A stretch of DNA of 50,460 nucleotides from Nitrospirota bacterium. Its GTDB lineage: Bacteria > Nitrospirota > Thermodesulfovibrionia > Thermodesulfovibrionales > JdFR-85. Of this stretch, positions 34,465-42,526 are shown one piece after another. The notes under the pieces were generated by a model, which did no database searches, was not told the origin of the DNA, and saw only the letters and a program-made list of their open reading frames with translations. Each line of letters starts with the position of its first letter. Within the stretch, counting starts at the first letter, position 1. Both the position numbers and the translations under genes were made by a program. The DNA is taken from contig DROX01000255.1 in NCBI GenBank assembly GCA_011321725.1, positions 1 through 50,460 on the forward strand, read 5' to 3'.

Positions 34465-34895
34465 GGTTGCCCCAGGACAGGACCATTGCCCTTGATACAA
34501 TGGTATTCATATACCACTTTGAGGCCCATCCGCTATTTTCTCCTGTAACTACCAAGATATTCGAACAGATTGAGACAGGCAAAACAAAGGCGGTTACCTC
34601 CTACATTACCCTGTTAGAAATTCTCGTTAAACCCTTCAAAGAGGGTAATAGAAGGGCGGTTTCTGATTACACTGAGCTTCTTTGCACCTTTCCAAACCTT
34701 GAGTTTGTCCCTATTGGTAAGGAGATAGCCAAGGTGGCAGCTTCAATCAGGGCCAGGTATTCAATTAAGACACCTGATGCTATACAGATTGCAACAGCCA
34801 TAGTATCAGACACTGCATTGTATATCACTAATGATGATACACTGAAAAAGATAAGTGAAGTCAGGATAATGTTACTAAAAGATATGCTTTCTTAA
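34455..34895 (+). CDS. vapC: VapC-like PIN-domain toxin
   Basis: A 146-residue predicted ribonuclease. Catalytic acidic residues lie in IALDTMVFIYHFE (Asp), TSYITLLEILVKP (Glu), TPDAIQIATAI (Asp) and YITNDDTLKK (Asp). The layout is that of VapC paired with AbrB-type VapB. It overlaps the antitoxin gene. This is the second PIN toxin within 1.5 kb; the two share little beyond the PIN motifs, so they are not recent duplicates. Confidence 0.88.
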   Translation: MGLRLPQDRTIALDTMVFIYHFEAHPLFSPVTTKIFEQIETGKTKAVTSYITLLEILVKPFKEGNRRAVSDYTELLCTFPNLEFVPIGKEIAKVAASIRARYSIKTPDAIQIATAIVSDTALYITNDDTLKKISEVRIMLLKDMLS

Positions 34896-35214
34896 ATGAC
34901 ATACAGATACTCCATATCATTACGCTCCCTGGCCACACATGCTCTCCTACTACATCATCCGTAATATAAGAGCATGGAGGCTTCAGGTCTTCACTGTCAC
35001 TGTGTACCACAGAGCTTGAGGGTTACAGAAGGAAGGTCATGCCTGAACTTTTCAAATATGTAATCTTCAGGAAATCCTCCTGTAATCTTACTCCTGTATT
35101 ATATTTAAGGTATTTGGTATCCAGAAAATCACAGCTCAGTATGTCAACAGTGAGCAGGAGGTTTTGCTGCGTGCAGGGCCTTTCCAATTGATCAGAAAGA
35201 CATAGAGGATGTGA
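34896..35214. other. Region with a gene remnant only
   Basis: Apart from the decayed PAP2 fragment (34935-35040), this 319-base gap holds no recognisable gene, promoter or terminator. The minus-strand ORF at 35023-35220 has no coding character. Confidence 0.6.
34935..35040 (+). pseudogene. Decayed PAP2 phosphatase gene fragment
   Basis: Bases 34943-35000 match 39976-40033 of the DedA-PAP2 fusion gene at 53 of 58 positions, with a 37-base exact run ending CTTCACTGTCAC. About seven bases later, 35008-35036 resembles the extreme 3' end of the same gene (CACAGGACTTGAGG; about 21 of 29). The intervening roughly 117 bases are deleted. It is therefore a broken C-terminal copy of a PAP2 gene, lying just upstream of a live PAP2 gene. 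Confidence 0.65.
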
Positions 35215-35844
35215 ATGCAATTGGTGGAGGGTGCGGATACTGGTTTGAAGGTGATGGAGATGTCAGGAATTGAGGCCATAAACAGTGAGATTTTCAGATG
35301 GATAAACAGACCGGCAGGCAGGGAACCTGCGCTGGACTATATTGCCACATTCTTTGCAGAGGGTGGCCTCTATATCCTGATAGTGCTTCTTGTACTCCTC
35401 TGGTTTGCTGTTGATAAAGAAAGACGGAATGAACTCCTCCTTGCCACAGAGGCATCCCTATCAGGGCTCCTCTTGAACTTTGTCATTACACTCTTTTATT
35501 TTCATCCCCGTCCATTCATGATCGGCACGGGACATCTCCTCATACCTCATGAGGCTGAGACATCCTTCCCAAGTGATCATGTAACGGTGATCCTCTCTGC
35601 ATCCGTCTATCTGCTCCTGTCCGGTCAGTGGATATCCCTGGGGATGGTTCTACTTGTCATTGCCATTCTGACCGCATGGGGACGGGTCTACTGTGGAATC
35701 CACTTCCCCTTTGACATGCTGGGTTCCCTGGCGGTCTCTTTTATAGCATCATTGTTTATCTATATCACGCACCCCGTAATAAGACCTCTGAACAGAAAAA
35801 TTATAAGGCTCTATGATATAATTTTCGGTAGATTTATTTCTTGA
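35215..35844 (+). CDS. PAP2-family (BcrC-like) undecaprenyl pyrophosphate phosphatase
   Basis: A 209-residue membrane phosphatase with about five or six helices. PAP2 motifs are FHPRPFMIG, SFPSDHVTV (PSxDH) and WGRVYCGIHFPFDMLG with the catalytic His. The SFPSDH form is characteristic of BcrC-type enzymes that dephosphorylate undecaprenyl pyrophosphate, the lipid carrier of peptidoglycan precursors. The track ATG at 35215 has AGAGGA in front; internal ATGs at 35251 or 35257 are alternatives. It heads a tight plus-strand unit with the methyltransferase and the OmpR-type pair. Confidence 0.88.
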   Translation: MQLVEGADTGLKVMEMSGIEAINSEIFRWINRPAGREPALDYIATFFAEGGLYILIVLLVLLWFAVDKERRNELLLATEASLSGLLLNFVITLFYFHPRPFMIGTGHLLIPHEAETSFPSDHVTVILSASVYLLLSGQWISLGMVLLVIAILTAWGRVYCGIHFPFDMLGSLAVSFIASLFIYITHPVIRPLNRKIIRLYDIIFGRFIS

Positions 35845-35853
35845 ATACTATTT

Positions 35854-36600
35854 ATGTCTTTACGGGAAGAGATAGAAAAACAGGGTAACTGGTTGTTCAG
35901 GTACAGGAGCTACATTCCCCTCATATTCCTGCCTTTATTCCTCCTGGCCTTAAAGGACTCGGAGGTCATTGAGAAGATCTTCGGAGACTCCATTGAGGAT
36001 GCCTGGGAGGTCTTTTGCGTGGTGATTTCCTTTACAGGGCTTTTCATACGCTGTCTGACCATCGGCTTTGTTCCAAAGGGGACCTCGGGCAGGAATACTG
36101 ACAAGCAGAGGGCTGACAGGCTTAATACAACGGGGATGTACTCATTGGTAAGGCATCCGCTCTATCTGGGCAATTTCCTGATAATGCTTGGCATGATGAT
36201 GTTCACACAGGTATGGTGGATTGTGATAATCTCAGTCCTTGCCTTCTGGCTGTATTACGAAAGAATAATCTTTGCTGAGGAGGAGTTTCTGAGGAAAAAA
36301 TATGGTGATCTCTTCGTAGAATGGGCTGAAAGAACCCCTGCCTTCCTGCCCAAGCTGAGGGGGTGGCAGAGGCCGGAGCTACCCTTTTCCTTCAGGACCG
36401 TACTGAGGAGGGAATACACAGGGCTTTTCGTGATCACATCATCCTTTGCATTCATAGAGATTATCGGTGATACCATTGAAGAGGGAAGGCTTGAACTTGA
36501 CATGGGATGGATAATCCTGTTCATCCTGGGACTGGTAATGTATCTGACCCTCAGGACACTGAAGAAGAAGACCCGAATTCTTGATGTTGAAGGAAGATAA
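35854..36600 (+). CDS. Isoprenylcysteine carboxyl methyltransferase-like membrane protein
   Basis: A 248-residue membrane protein with about five hydrophobic segments and the SAM-binding ICMT/PEMT signature LVRHPLYLGNFLIMLG, plus YYERIIFAEEEFLRKKYG. Members methylate isoprenoid, lipid or other small hydrophobic substrates; in bacteria the true substrates are mostly unknown. It starts 9 bases after the PAP2 stop and ends directly at the regulator start. With its phosphatase neighbour, a polyprenyl or envelope-lipid substrate is a reasonable inference. Confidence 0.82.
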   Translation: MSLREEIEKQGNWLFRYRSYIPLIFLPLFLLALKDSEVIEKIFGDSIEDAWEVFCVVISFTGLFIRCLTIGFVPKGTSGRNTDKQRADRLNTTGMYSLVRHPLYLGNFLIMLGMMMFTQVWWIVIISVLAFWLYYERIIFAEEEFLRKKYGDLFVEWAERTPAFLPKLRGWQRPELPFSFRTVLRREYTGLFVITSSFAFIEIIGDTIEEGRLELDMGWIILFILGLVMYLTLRTLKKKTRILDVEGR

Positions 36601-37287
36601 ATGCGCATACTCATTGTAGAGGATGATGATAAGATAGCCTCCTTTGTGGCCAGAGGACTCAGGGAGGCAGGCTTTGCCGTTGACCATGTAACAACTGCAG
36701 AAGAAGGGCTTGGCCTTGCCTCAACTGTCCCTTATGATGCAGCCATTGTAGACATCATGCTTCCCGGCATGGATGGCCTCAGCATGATAAGCCAGATGAG
36801 ATCAGGGGGGATCAATACACCTGTTATCATCCTCAGTGCAAAGCGCTCGGTTGAGGACAGGGTAAAGGGACTTCAGACCGGCGGGGATGATTATCTGGTA
36901 AAGCCCTTTTCATTCTCTGAACTCCTGGCAAGGATACAGGCACTGCTGCGAAGGACAACAATGTCCAGAGAGACAACGGTACTTGAGTTTGGAGGGGTCA
37001 GACTGGATCTCCTGAGCCACGAGGTCTTCCGTGATGGCAGGAGGATTGATCTGAAGCCAAAGGAGTTTGCCCTCCTTGAATACCTGATGAGAAACCACGG
37101 AAGGGTTGTAACAAGGGCGATGATCATGGAGCATCTCTGGAACTATGACTTTGACCCCCAGACCAACGTGGTGGATGTCCTTGTCTGCAGGCTCCGCGAC
37201 AGGATAGACAGGGGGTTTGACAGAAAACTCATACATACACTGAGGGGGGTAGGGTATGTCCTTAAGGAACCTGAAGAGGATACATAA
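36601..37287 (+). CDS. OmpR/PhoB-family response regulator
   Basis: A 228-residue regulator: receiver with acidic DD at residues 8-9, acceptor Asp in AAIVDIMLPGMDGL, Lys in GDDYLVKPFSF, then a winged-helix DNA-binding domain (VRLDLLSHEVFRDGRRIDLK, RGVGYVLKEP). It starts with no gap after the methyltransferase and overlaps the kinase by 32 bases. It probably controls envelope genes, possibly its own cluster; an OmpR-type operator-like triplet was seen upstream of htrA. Confidence 0.95.
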   Translation: MRILIVEDDDKIASFVARGLREAGFAVDHVTTAEEGLGLASTVPYDAAIVDIMLPGMDGLSMISQMRSGGINTPVIILSAKRSVEDRVKGLQTGGDDYLVKPFSFSELLARIQALLRRTTMSRETTVLEFGGVRLDLLSHEVFRDGRRIDLKPKEFALLEYLMRNHGRVVTRAMIMEHLWNYDFDPQTNVVDVLVCRLRDRIDRGFDRKLIHTLRGVGYVLKEPEEDT

Positions 37288-38641
37288 AACCATCGGTGTC
37301 CGTATAACACTGTGGTATCTTGCCATCTTCAGTCTTAGTTTTCTTGCCCTCTTCTCAATACTTTATCTTTATATCTCATCATCCCTCATTATGGAAGACC
37401 ATCAGCGGATAAACTCAAAGCTGAAGGAGCTTGTATCTATATACAAAAAAAACGGGATAGAGGGGGTTCGTGAGGAGTTGGACATTGAAAGGGGAACCGG
37501 ACGTAGGATGAGATACTATGTAAAGATCACCAACAGACAGGGTAGAACCCTCTTTATATACCAGCCTCAGGAGATGAAGGGGCTCAGGATCAGGTCTATC
37601 AGAGAGGCCAACTCTGACAGGCTGTCATCCCTGCTTCAGAAGATAGATATCAGGACATACATAGAAGTGGCATCAACAACCCTGCCTGATGGTAACCATC
37701 TCATTGTGGGCAGGAGTAACAGGGAGAGGGAGAGGCTCCTTGAGCGGTTCAGGGAGACCTTTGGAGGGGTGGTAGTGGTTGTGATAATCCTTGGATTCGG
37801 AGGTGGCAGCATCATTGCCTTTCGTGCACTCATGCCGCTCAGGAATATAATCAATACCGTCAAAAGGATTGAAGGAGGAAGGTTTGATGCACGTGTCAGT
37901 GTGCCCAGAACAGGCGATGAACTTGAGGAACTCTCACTCCTTTTTAACAGGATGCTTCAGCGGACTGAGACACTGATTGAGGGTATGCGTTCTGCCCTTG
38001 ACAATGTTGCCCATGACCTCCGCACACCCATAACAAGGCTCAGAAACACTGCCGAGGCTGCAATCACCGGTAATGATATAAAGCAGTGTCACGAGGCCCT
38101 CTCTGACTGCCTTGAGGAATCAGCAGAGATACAGAGGATGCTCAACACCCTGATGGACATATCAGAGGCAGAGACTGGCGTGATGAGGCTGGACTTCAGG
38201 CGGATTGACCTCTCCCTTCTTGTTGAGGATGTAGTTGAGCTTTACGGTTATGTGGCAGAGGAAAAGGCAGTAACCATTGAGGTTGATCTTGAGAAAGGAC
38301 TCCATATCAATGCAGATGAGGGGCGGCTGAAGCAGGTGGTTGCCAATATCCTTGACAATGCCATTAAATACACGCCCCCTGGTGGTCGTGTAACGGTCAG
38401 GACAGGATTGATGGATGGATATGCCTTTGTCAGCATAAAAGACACGGGGATCGGCATACCCGAGGAGGAACTGCCCAGGATATGGGACCGACTCTATCGT
38501 GGAAGGAATGTACTCACTCAAAAAGGGCTTGGTCTTGGTCTCAGCCTTGTCCGTGCCGTGGTCAGGGCACATGGCGGGCATGTGGATGTGGAAAGCGGTC
38601 TTGAAGAAGGCTCAACATTTAGGGTATCTCTACCAGTGTAA
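37256..38641 (+). CDS. OmpR-type system sensor histidine kinase
   Basis: A 461-residue inner-membrane kinase: two helices (about 18-38 and 168-190) flank a periplasmic domain of about 130 residues, then HAMP, HisKA (NVAHDLRTPITRL) and HATPase (NILDNAIKYTPPGG, DTGIGIP, GLGLGLSLVRAV). The layout resembles heavy-metal or envelope-stress kinases (CusS/QseC-like). The stimulus is unknown; no metal efflux genes are adjacent, and the operon context points to envelope lipids. Confidence 0.94.
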   Translation: MSLRNLKRIHKTIGVRITLWYLAIFSLSFLALFSILYLYISSSLIMEDHQRINSKLKELVSIYKKNGIEGVREELDIERGTGRRMRYYVKITNRQGRTLFIYQPQEMKGLRIRSIREANSDRLSSLLQKIDIRTYIEVASTTLPDGNHLIVGRSNRERERLLERFRETFGGVVVVVIILGFGGGSIIAFRALMPLRNIINTVKRIEGGRFDARVSVPRTGDELEELSLLFNRMLQRTETLIEGMRSALDNVAHDLRTPITRLRNTAEAAITGNDIKQCHEALSDCLEESAEIQRMLNTLMDISEAETGVMRLDFRRIDLSLLVEDVVELYGYVAEEKAVTIEVDLEKGLHINADEGRLKQVVANILDNAIKYTPPGGRVTVRTGLMDGYAFVSIKDTGIGIPEEELPRIWDRLYRGRNVLTQKGLGLGLSLVRAVVRAHGGHVDVESGLEEGSTFRVSLPV

Positions 38642-38739
38642 ATCTGGTTTATGGCGACACCACCCTAACAGTACGCACAATTCGTGACCAGGCCAAACTG
38701 CACAGTTAAAAGAACCGGTAATCTTTCCCTATTTCATGC

Positions 38740-38745
38740 TATAAT
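38740..38745 (+). promoter_or_regulatory. -10 element upstream of the DedA-PAP2 gene
   Basis: A perfect TATAAT in an AT-rich stretch, 68 bases before the ATG. A short leader frame (38787-38813) follows. Confidence 0.35.
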
Positions 38746-38786
38746 CAAAATCAGTGGTGTCCGGGTAAAAAAACAGGAAAAGAGAA

Positions 38787-38813
38787 ATGTTTTTAAAACA
38801 CATGCCCTCTTAA
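38787..38813 (+). other. Possible 8-codon upstream ORF
   Basis: ATG-TTT-TTA-AAA-CAC-ATG-CCC-TCT-TAA is preceded by AGGAAAAGAGAA, and its stop directly abuts the ATG of the DedA-PAP2 gene, which lacks a ribosome site of its own. It could load ribosomes for the main gene by termination-reinitiation. Confidence 0.35.
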
Positions 38814-40211
38814 ATGGCAGATAAGATACTTCATATCGTCACCCTCCTTGGCCACTGGGGCTATCTGATAATATTCCTTGCCGCATTCCTTGAGAGTTCA
38901 GCCTTCCTGGGGCTACTGGTGCCGGGGGAATCTGTTGTGATACTCTCGGGGTTTCTGGCCTCGCAGGGCTACCTGGACATAGGCGACTGCATATGGGTGA
39001 TTGCCCTGGGCGCTGTACTTGGTGACAGTGTTGGCTACAGCCTTGGCAAGGCCCTGGGACGGAGATACTTTGAAAGACACCACAGGTTGTTCCTCCTTAA
39101 GGAAAGGCACATCCATAAGGTGGATGAGTACTTTGAACGGCACGGCGGGAAAACCATATTCTTCGGCCGTTTCATCGGCATACTCAGGGCAATGGCCCCC
39201 TTTGTGGCTGGCATGTCAAGGATGCCCTACGGCAGGTTTTTCATATACAACGCCTCCGGTGGCATCCTCTGGTCTGCTACGTTTACCCTCCTTGGGTATT
39301 TCTTCGGCCAGAGCTGGCAGCTCATAGAGCGGTGGTCAGGAAGGGCAGGGGTATTTGTCCTTTTCATTCTAATGGTAGGAGCTGGATTTGCCTATCTATA
39401 CAGGAAGGCTGCCGGAAGAAAGCACGAAATATACCAGTGGTTTCTGCTGAGATACCGTAAGATCTCCGGGAACAGGCGGGTTGCAAGGTTTATTGAAGGT
39501 CATCCCGGGCTGGTCTCCTTCCTGAAGGAGAGGCTCTCACCGGGCAGTTATCTTGGACTTCACCTCAGCATAGGGCTTGCCATAAGTGCGTTGTTTGTCT
39601 GGATATTCGGAGGTATCACAGAGGATATCCTTACAGGTGACCCCTTTGTTGAGGTTGACAGGTGGGTGGTATCCCGTGTACTCTACTTCAGGAGCCCTGA
39701 GGTTACAGTCTTCATGAAGGCCATCACCCACCTGGGTGGTGGGATAACCATTGCAGGGGGCAGTCTCCTCTGTATCCTGGTCCTTTTAATGAAAAGGAGA
39801 TGGGAATACGCCCTGGGTCATCTTACGGCTGTTGCAGGCGGGAGCATACTTGTATATGTCCTCAAGCTGGCAGTACACAGGCCAAGACCAATCACGGAGA
39901 CATCCCTTGTCCGGGCATGGGGATGGAGCTTTCCCAGCGGACATGCCATGATGTCAGTGATCTTCTATGGCATGGTCTCCTACTTCCTTGTCCGTGATAT
40001 AAGAGCATGGAGGCTTCAGGTCTTCACTGTCACCACGGCCGTGTTCCTCGTCTTCCTCATCGGTCTCAGCAGGATATATCTCCAGGTGCATTACCTGAGC
40101 GATGTTCTTGCCGGGTTTGCAGGTGGCATGTTCTGGCTGAGTATATGTATCACAGGACTTGAGGTCTACAGGAAAAGGGGGAGCGGAAAAAACAGGCCAG
40201 CTCCTCCCTGA
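38814..40211 (+). CDS. DedA-PAP2 fusion membrane protein
   Basis: A 465-residue membrane protein. The N-terminal half (about 1-200) is a DedA/SNARE-associated domain (ESSAFLGLLVPGESVVILSG, GDSVGYSLGKALG, FFGRFIGILRAMAPFVAG); DedA-family members are established undecaprenyl phosphate flippases. The C-terminal half (about 240-455) is a PAP2 phosphatase with KLAVHRPRP, SFPSGHAMM and SRIYLQVHYLSDVLAG. The fusion could dephosphorylate undecaprenyl pyrophosphate outside and flip the monophosphate back in one protein. There is no ribosome site; a short upstream ORF ends at its ATG. It is convergent with nfo, 12 bases apart. Confidence 0.92.
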   Translation: MADKILHIVTLLGHWGYLIIFLAAFLESSAFLGLLVPGESVVILSGFLASQGYLDIGDCIWVIALGAVLGDSVGYSLGKALGRRYFERHHRLFLLKERHIHKVDEYFERHGGKTIFFGRFIGILRAMAPFVAGMSRMPYGRFFIYNASGGILWSATFTLLGYFFGQSWQLIERWSGRAGVFVLFILMVGAGFAYLYRKAAGRKHEIYQWFLLRYRKISGNRRVARFIEGHPGLVSFLKERLSPGSYLGLHLSIGLAISALFVWIFGGITEDILTGDPFVEVDRWVVSRVLYFRSPEVTVFMKAITHLGGGITIAGGSLLCILVLLMKRRWEYALGHLTAVAGGSILVYVLKLAVHRPRPITETSLVRAWGWSFPSGHAMMSVIFYGMVSYFLVRDIRAWRLQVFTVTTAVFLVFLIGLSRIYLQVHYLSDVLAGFAGGMFWLSICITGLEVYRKRGSGKNRPAPP

Positions 40212-40223
40212 CAAAGAGAGGGA

Positions 40224-41087
40224 TCATCTCATGGACTGCTCCACTGTCTCCAGTATCCTCCTCACCGCAAGGAGGTTCCTCCTGTCGTCATCCTCGCTCT
40301 TTTTCGGTGTCTCAAGTATCAAGGGGATATCCCTGAAGAAGGGATAGGAGAGAAACACCCTGAAGCCCTCTATTCCAATGCCTCCCCTGCCGATATGCTC
40401 ATGCCTGTCAAGGCCTGAATTAAACCCTGCCTTTGAGTCATTGAGATGAATCAGCCTTATCCTGTAACCCGGCATATACCTCTTCATCTCTTCCTCTAAT
40501 GACTCAAGCCCCTGGGGGGTCGCTATATTGTATCCTGCCTGGAATGCATGGGCCGTATCAAGACAGAGACCCCTGACCAGTCCTCCTGTTACTGAACCAG
40601 CGATCTCGGCAAGCTGTGCTATCCTTGAGGATATGTCACCCCTCTGGCCTGCCGTATTCTCAAGAAGTATGCCGGCACTACCATCCCATCTCTGCTCTAT
40701 TATCCTGAATGACCTCCTGAGCTTCTCCATCGCCTCAGAGGCTGACTGGCCTGATGCCCTTCCAGGATGAAGCACCACGTATTGCACACCAAGTTTATCC
40801 GCCACTTTTAGCTCATAGAGGAGCATCTCAATTGATCTTTCGCGGGTAGTCCTGTCAGGGGAGCAGAGATTTATGAGATAGGATGAGTGAATGAATATGT
40901 GCTCATAGCCGTAACACCTCCTCAGCCTCCTGAACTCCCCGGCCTCCCTGTCATCTATGGGGCCTCTTACCCAGGTCCGTGGAGAGTGTGAAAATATCTG
41001 AAGGGCGGTACAACCAAGTTTGTGGGCCCTCTCAATGGATAGATGTACACCCTTAGCTATGGAGGTGTGTACCCCAAGGGGTCTCAT
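40224..41087 (-). CDS. nfo: Endonuclease IV (AP endonuclease)
   Basis: Zinc-dependent AP endonuclease of base excision repair. The 287-residue TIM-barrel protein has family motifs RPLGVHTSIAKG, VLHPG, LENTAGQRGD, CLDTAHAFQAGYN, LIHLNDSKA and RHEHIGRGGIG, with the metal-binding His, Glu and Asp residues in place. Its ATG overlaps the leuB stop by one base (TGATG), so the two are coupled, though functionally unrelated. Confidence 0.96.
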   Translation of the reverse strand: MRPLGVHTSIAKGVHLSIERAHKLGCTALQIFSHSPRTWVRGPIDDREAGEFRRLRRCYGYEHIFIHSSYLINLCSPDRTTRERSIEMLLYELKVADKLGVQYVVLHPGRASGQSASEAMEKLRRSFRIIEQRWDGSAGILLENTAGQRGDISSRIAQLAEIAGSVTGGLVRGLCLDTAHAFQAGYNIATPQGLESLEEEMKRYMPGYRIRLIHLNDSKAGFNSGLDRHEHIGRGGIGIEGFRVFLSYPFFRDIPLILETPKKSEDDDRRNLLAVRRILETVEQSMR

Positions 41088-42151
41088 CAGAGCCTGCTGA
41101 CATAATCAGCCACAAGGTCACCAACCTCTGTGGTGGTATATCCCATCTTGCCCGCTGCAAGGCTCTTCAGGTGCTTACCTGTGACCTCCATGACCGATCT
41201 TTCAATACACCGGCCTGCCTCCTCCTGGCCAAGGTGTTCAAGCATCATGCCACCGGCACAGATTGCAGCAAGGGGATTTATTACATTTTTCCCTGTGTAC
41301 TTCGGGGCAGAACCGCCTATTGGTTCAAACATACTGACCCCCTCGGGGTTTATATTCCCTCCCGCAGCGATACCCATACCACCCTGTATCATTGCACCAA
41401 GGTCGGTAATTATATCGCCGAACATGTTGTCAGTAACTATCACATCAAACCACTCAGGGTTCTTGACAAACCACATGGTAATGGCATCCACGTGTGCATA
41501 ATCCGTCTCAATATCTGGATATTCCTCCTTGACCTCATCAAAGGCCCTCTGCCAGAGGTCCCATGCAAAGGTAAGCACATTCGTCTTGCCACAGAGGGTC
41601 AGCTTCTTTTCCCTGTTTCTCTTCCTGCAGTACTCAAAGGCAAACCTTATGCATCTCTCAACACCATAGCGTGTATTCACGGATTCCTGCACAGCCACCT
41701 CATGGGGTGTACCCTTCCTCAGAAAGGCACCTCCACCAACATAAAGACCCTCTGTGTTTTCCCTCACAACCACAAAGTCAATATCCTCCGGTCCCTTGTC
41801 CTTCAGAGGGCAGTCAACGCCAGGGTAGAGTTTAACAGGCCTCAGATTGATGTACTGGTCAAGCTCAAACCTCAGCCTGAGAAGTATACCCTTCTCCAGT
41901 ATGCCTGGTTTGACCTGGGGATGTCCTATTGCACCAAGGAGTATGGCGTCATGCCCTCTTAACTCATCAATTGCACTGTCAGGGAGCACCTCCCCTGTCC
42001 GCAGGTATCTATCTCCACCAAAGTCGTAGTAGTGCAGATCCAGATTGAACCCGTATCTCTTTGAGGCAGCCTCCAGCACCTTCACGCTCTCCCGAATCAC
42101 CTCAGGACCTGTGCCATCACCGGGGATCACGGCTATGTTATAGCTCTTCAT
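41087..42151 (-). CDS. leuB: 3-isopropylmalate dehydrogenase-like decarboxylating dehydrogenase
   Basis: A 354-residue beta-decarboxylating dehydrogenase (IPMDH/IDH/tartrate family), N-terminus [28 protein letters not shown] with [20 protein letters not shown] resembles the actinobacterial-type Leu[19 protein letters not shown] and [13 protein letters not shown] are the metal and cofactor motifs. LeuB is preferred over isocitrate dehydrogenase by its length and the active-site loop, but tartrate-type activity cannot be excluded. The 54-codon upstream extension in the track translates a repeat element; GGAGGATGAT before ATG 42151 fixes the start. No other leu genes are adjacent. nfo follows. 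Confidence 0.88.
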   Translation of the reverse strand: MKSYNIAVIPGDGTGPEVIRESVKVLEAASKRYGFNLDLHYYDFGGDRYLRTGEVLPDSAIDELRGHDAILLGAIGHPQVKPGILEKGILLRLRFELDQYINLRPVKLYPGVDCPLKDKGPEDIDFVVVRENTEGLYVGGGAFLRKGTPHEVAVQESVNTRYGVERCIRFAFEYCRKRNREKKLTLCGKTNVLTFAWDLWQRAFDEVKEEYPDIETDYAHVDAITMWFVKNPEWFDVIVTDNMFGDIITDLGAMIQGGMGIAAGGNINPEGVSMFEPIGGSAPKYTGKNVINPLAAICAGGMMLEHLGQEEAGRCIERSVMEVTGKHLKSLAAGKMGYTTTEVGDLVADYVSRL

Positions 42152-42179
42152 ATCATCCTCCAGGGTTTCATGGTTAGAT

Positions 42180-42313
42180 TGACAGGACTTCAAATCAACT
42201 TTAGATTTTAGCAGATAGAGGAAGGAAATGTCTAATCGCGAGGGAATGCCTTCTCGGTCATTGTCGGTGATCTCCTCTGGCTTGAGCTGGGGCCTGACAC
42301 GACAATCCATCAT
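42180..42313. repeat. Degenerate intergenic element, copy 2
   Basis: Contains CAGGACTTCAAATCA, CTCTGGCTTGAG and ACGACAATCCAT in the same order as the element upstream of the solute-binding protein gene (6405-6500), with a longer middle part. Both lie just upstream of minus-strand genes. Confidence 0.5.
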
Positions 42314-42372
42314 AAAGATCTTTAAAGTCTCTCCCTGATCCGGCCGATAAATATATCAAGGAGCACCAGGCC

Positions 42373-42495
42373 ATGCTTAACAGGGAGAAGATAAGGGAGC
42401 TGATCGGGATACTCATGGAGAGCACCTTTTATTTTGAGATGCCTCTGAAGGAAAGGCTCAACCTGATCAAGTATATGCTTGATGAATTTGCGTGA
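42373..42495 (+). CDS. Small conserved-looking protein, 40 aa
   Basis: A short frame missed by the track, ATG to TGA, reading MLNREKIRELIGILMES to KYMLDEFA; it is amphipathic and helical. AAGGAG lies nine bases before the ATG. The frame stays open and coding-like for about 19 codons upstream (KSLPDPADKYIKEH) to a TAA at the edge of the repeat element, so this may be the 3' part of a gene truncated by that element. The function is unknown. It runs between the divergent leuB and the convergent radical SAM gene. Confidence 0.5.
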   Translation: MLNREKIRELIGILMESTFYFEMPLKERLNLIKYMLDEFA

Positions 42496-42526
42496 TTTCA
42501 CGCCCTGTTATGGATTTTCACACACC

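Noticed and set aside
42152-42313. 54-codon N-terminal extension of the leuB ORF
   Set aside because: It translates a repeat element and ignores the strong GGAGGATGAT site before ATG 42151.
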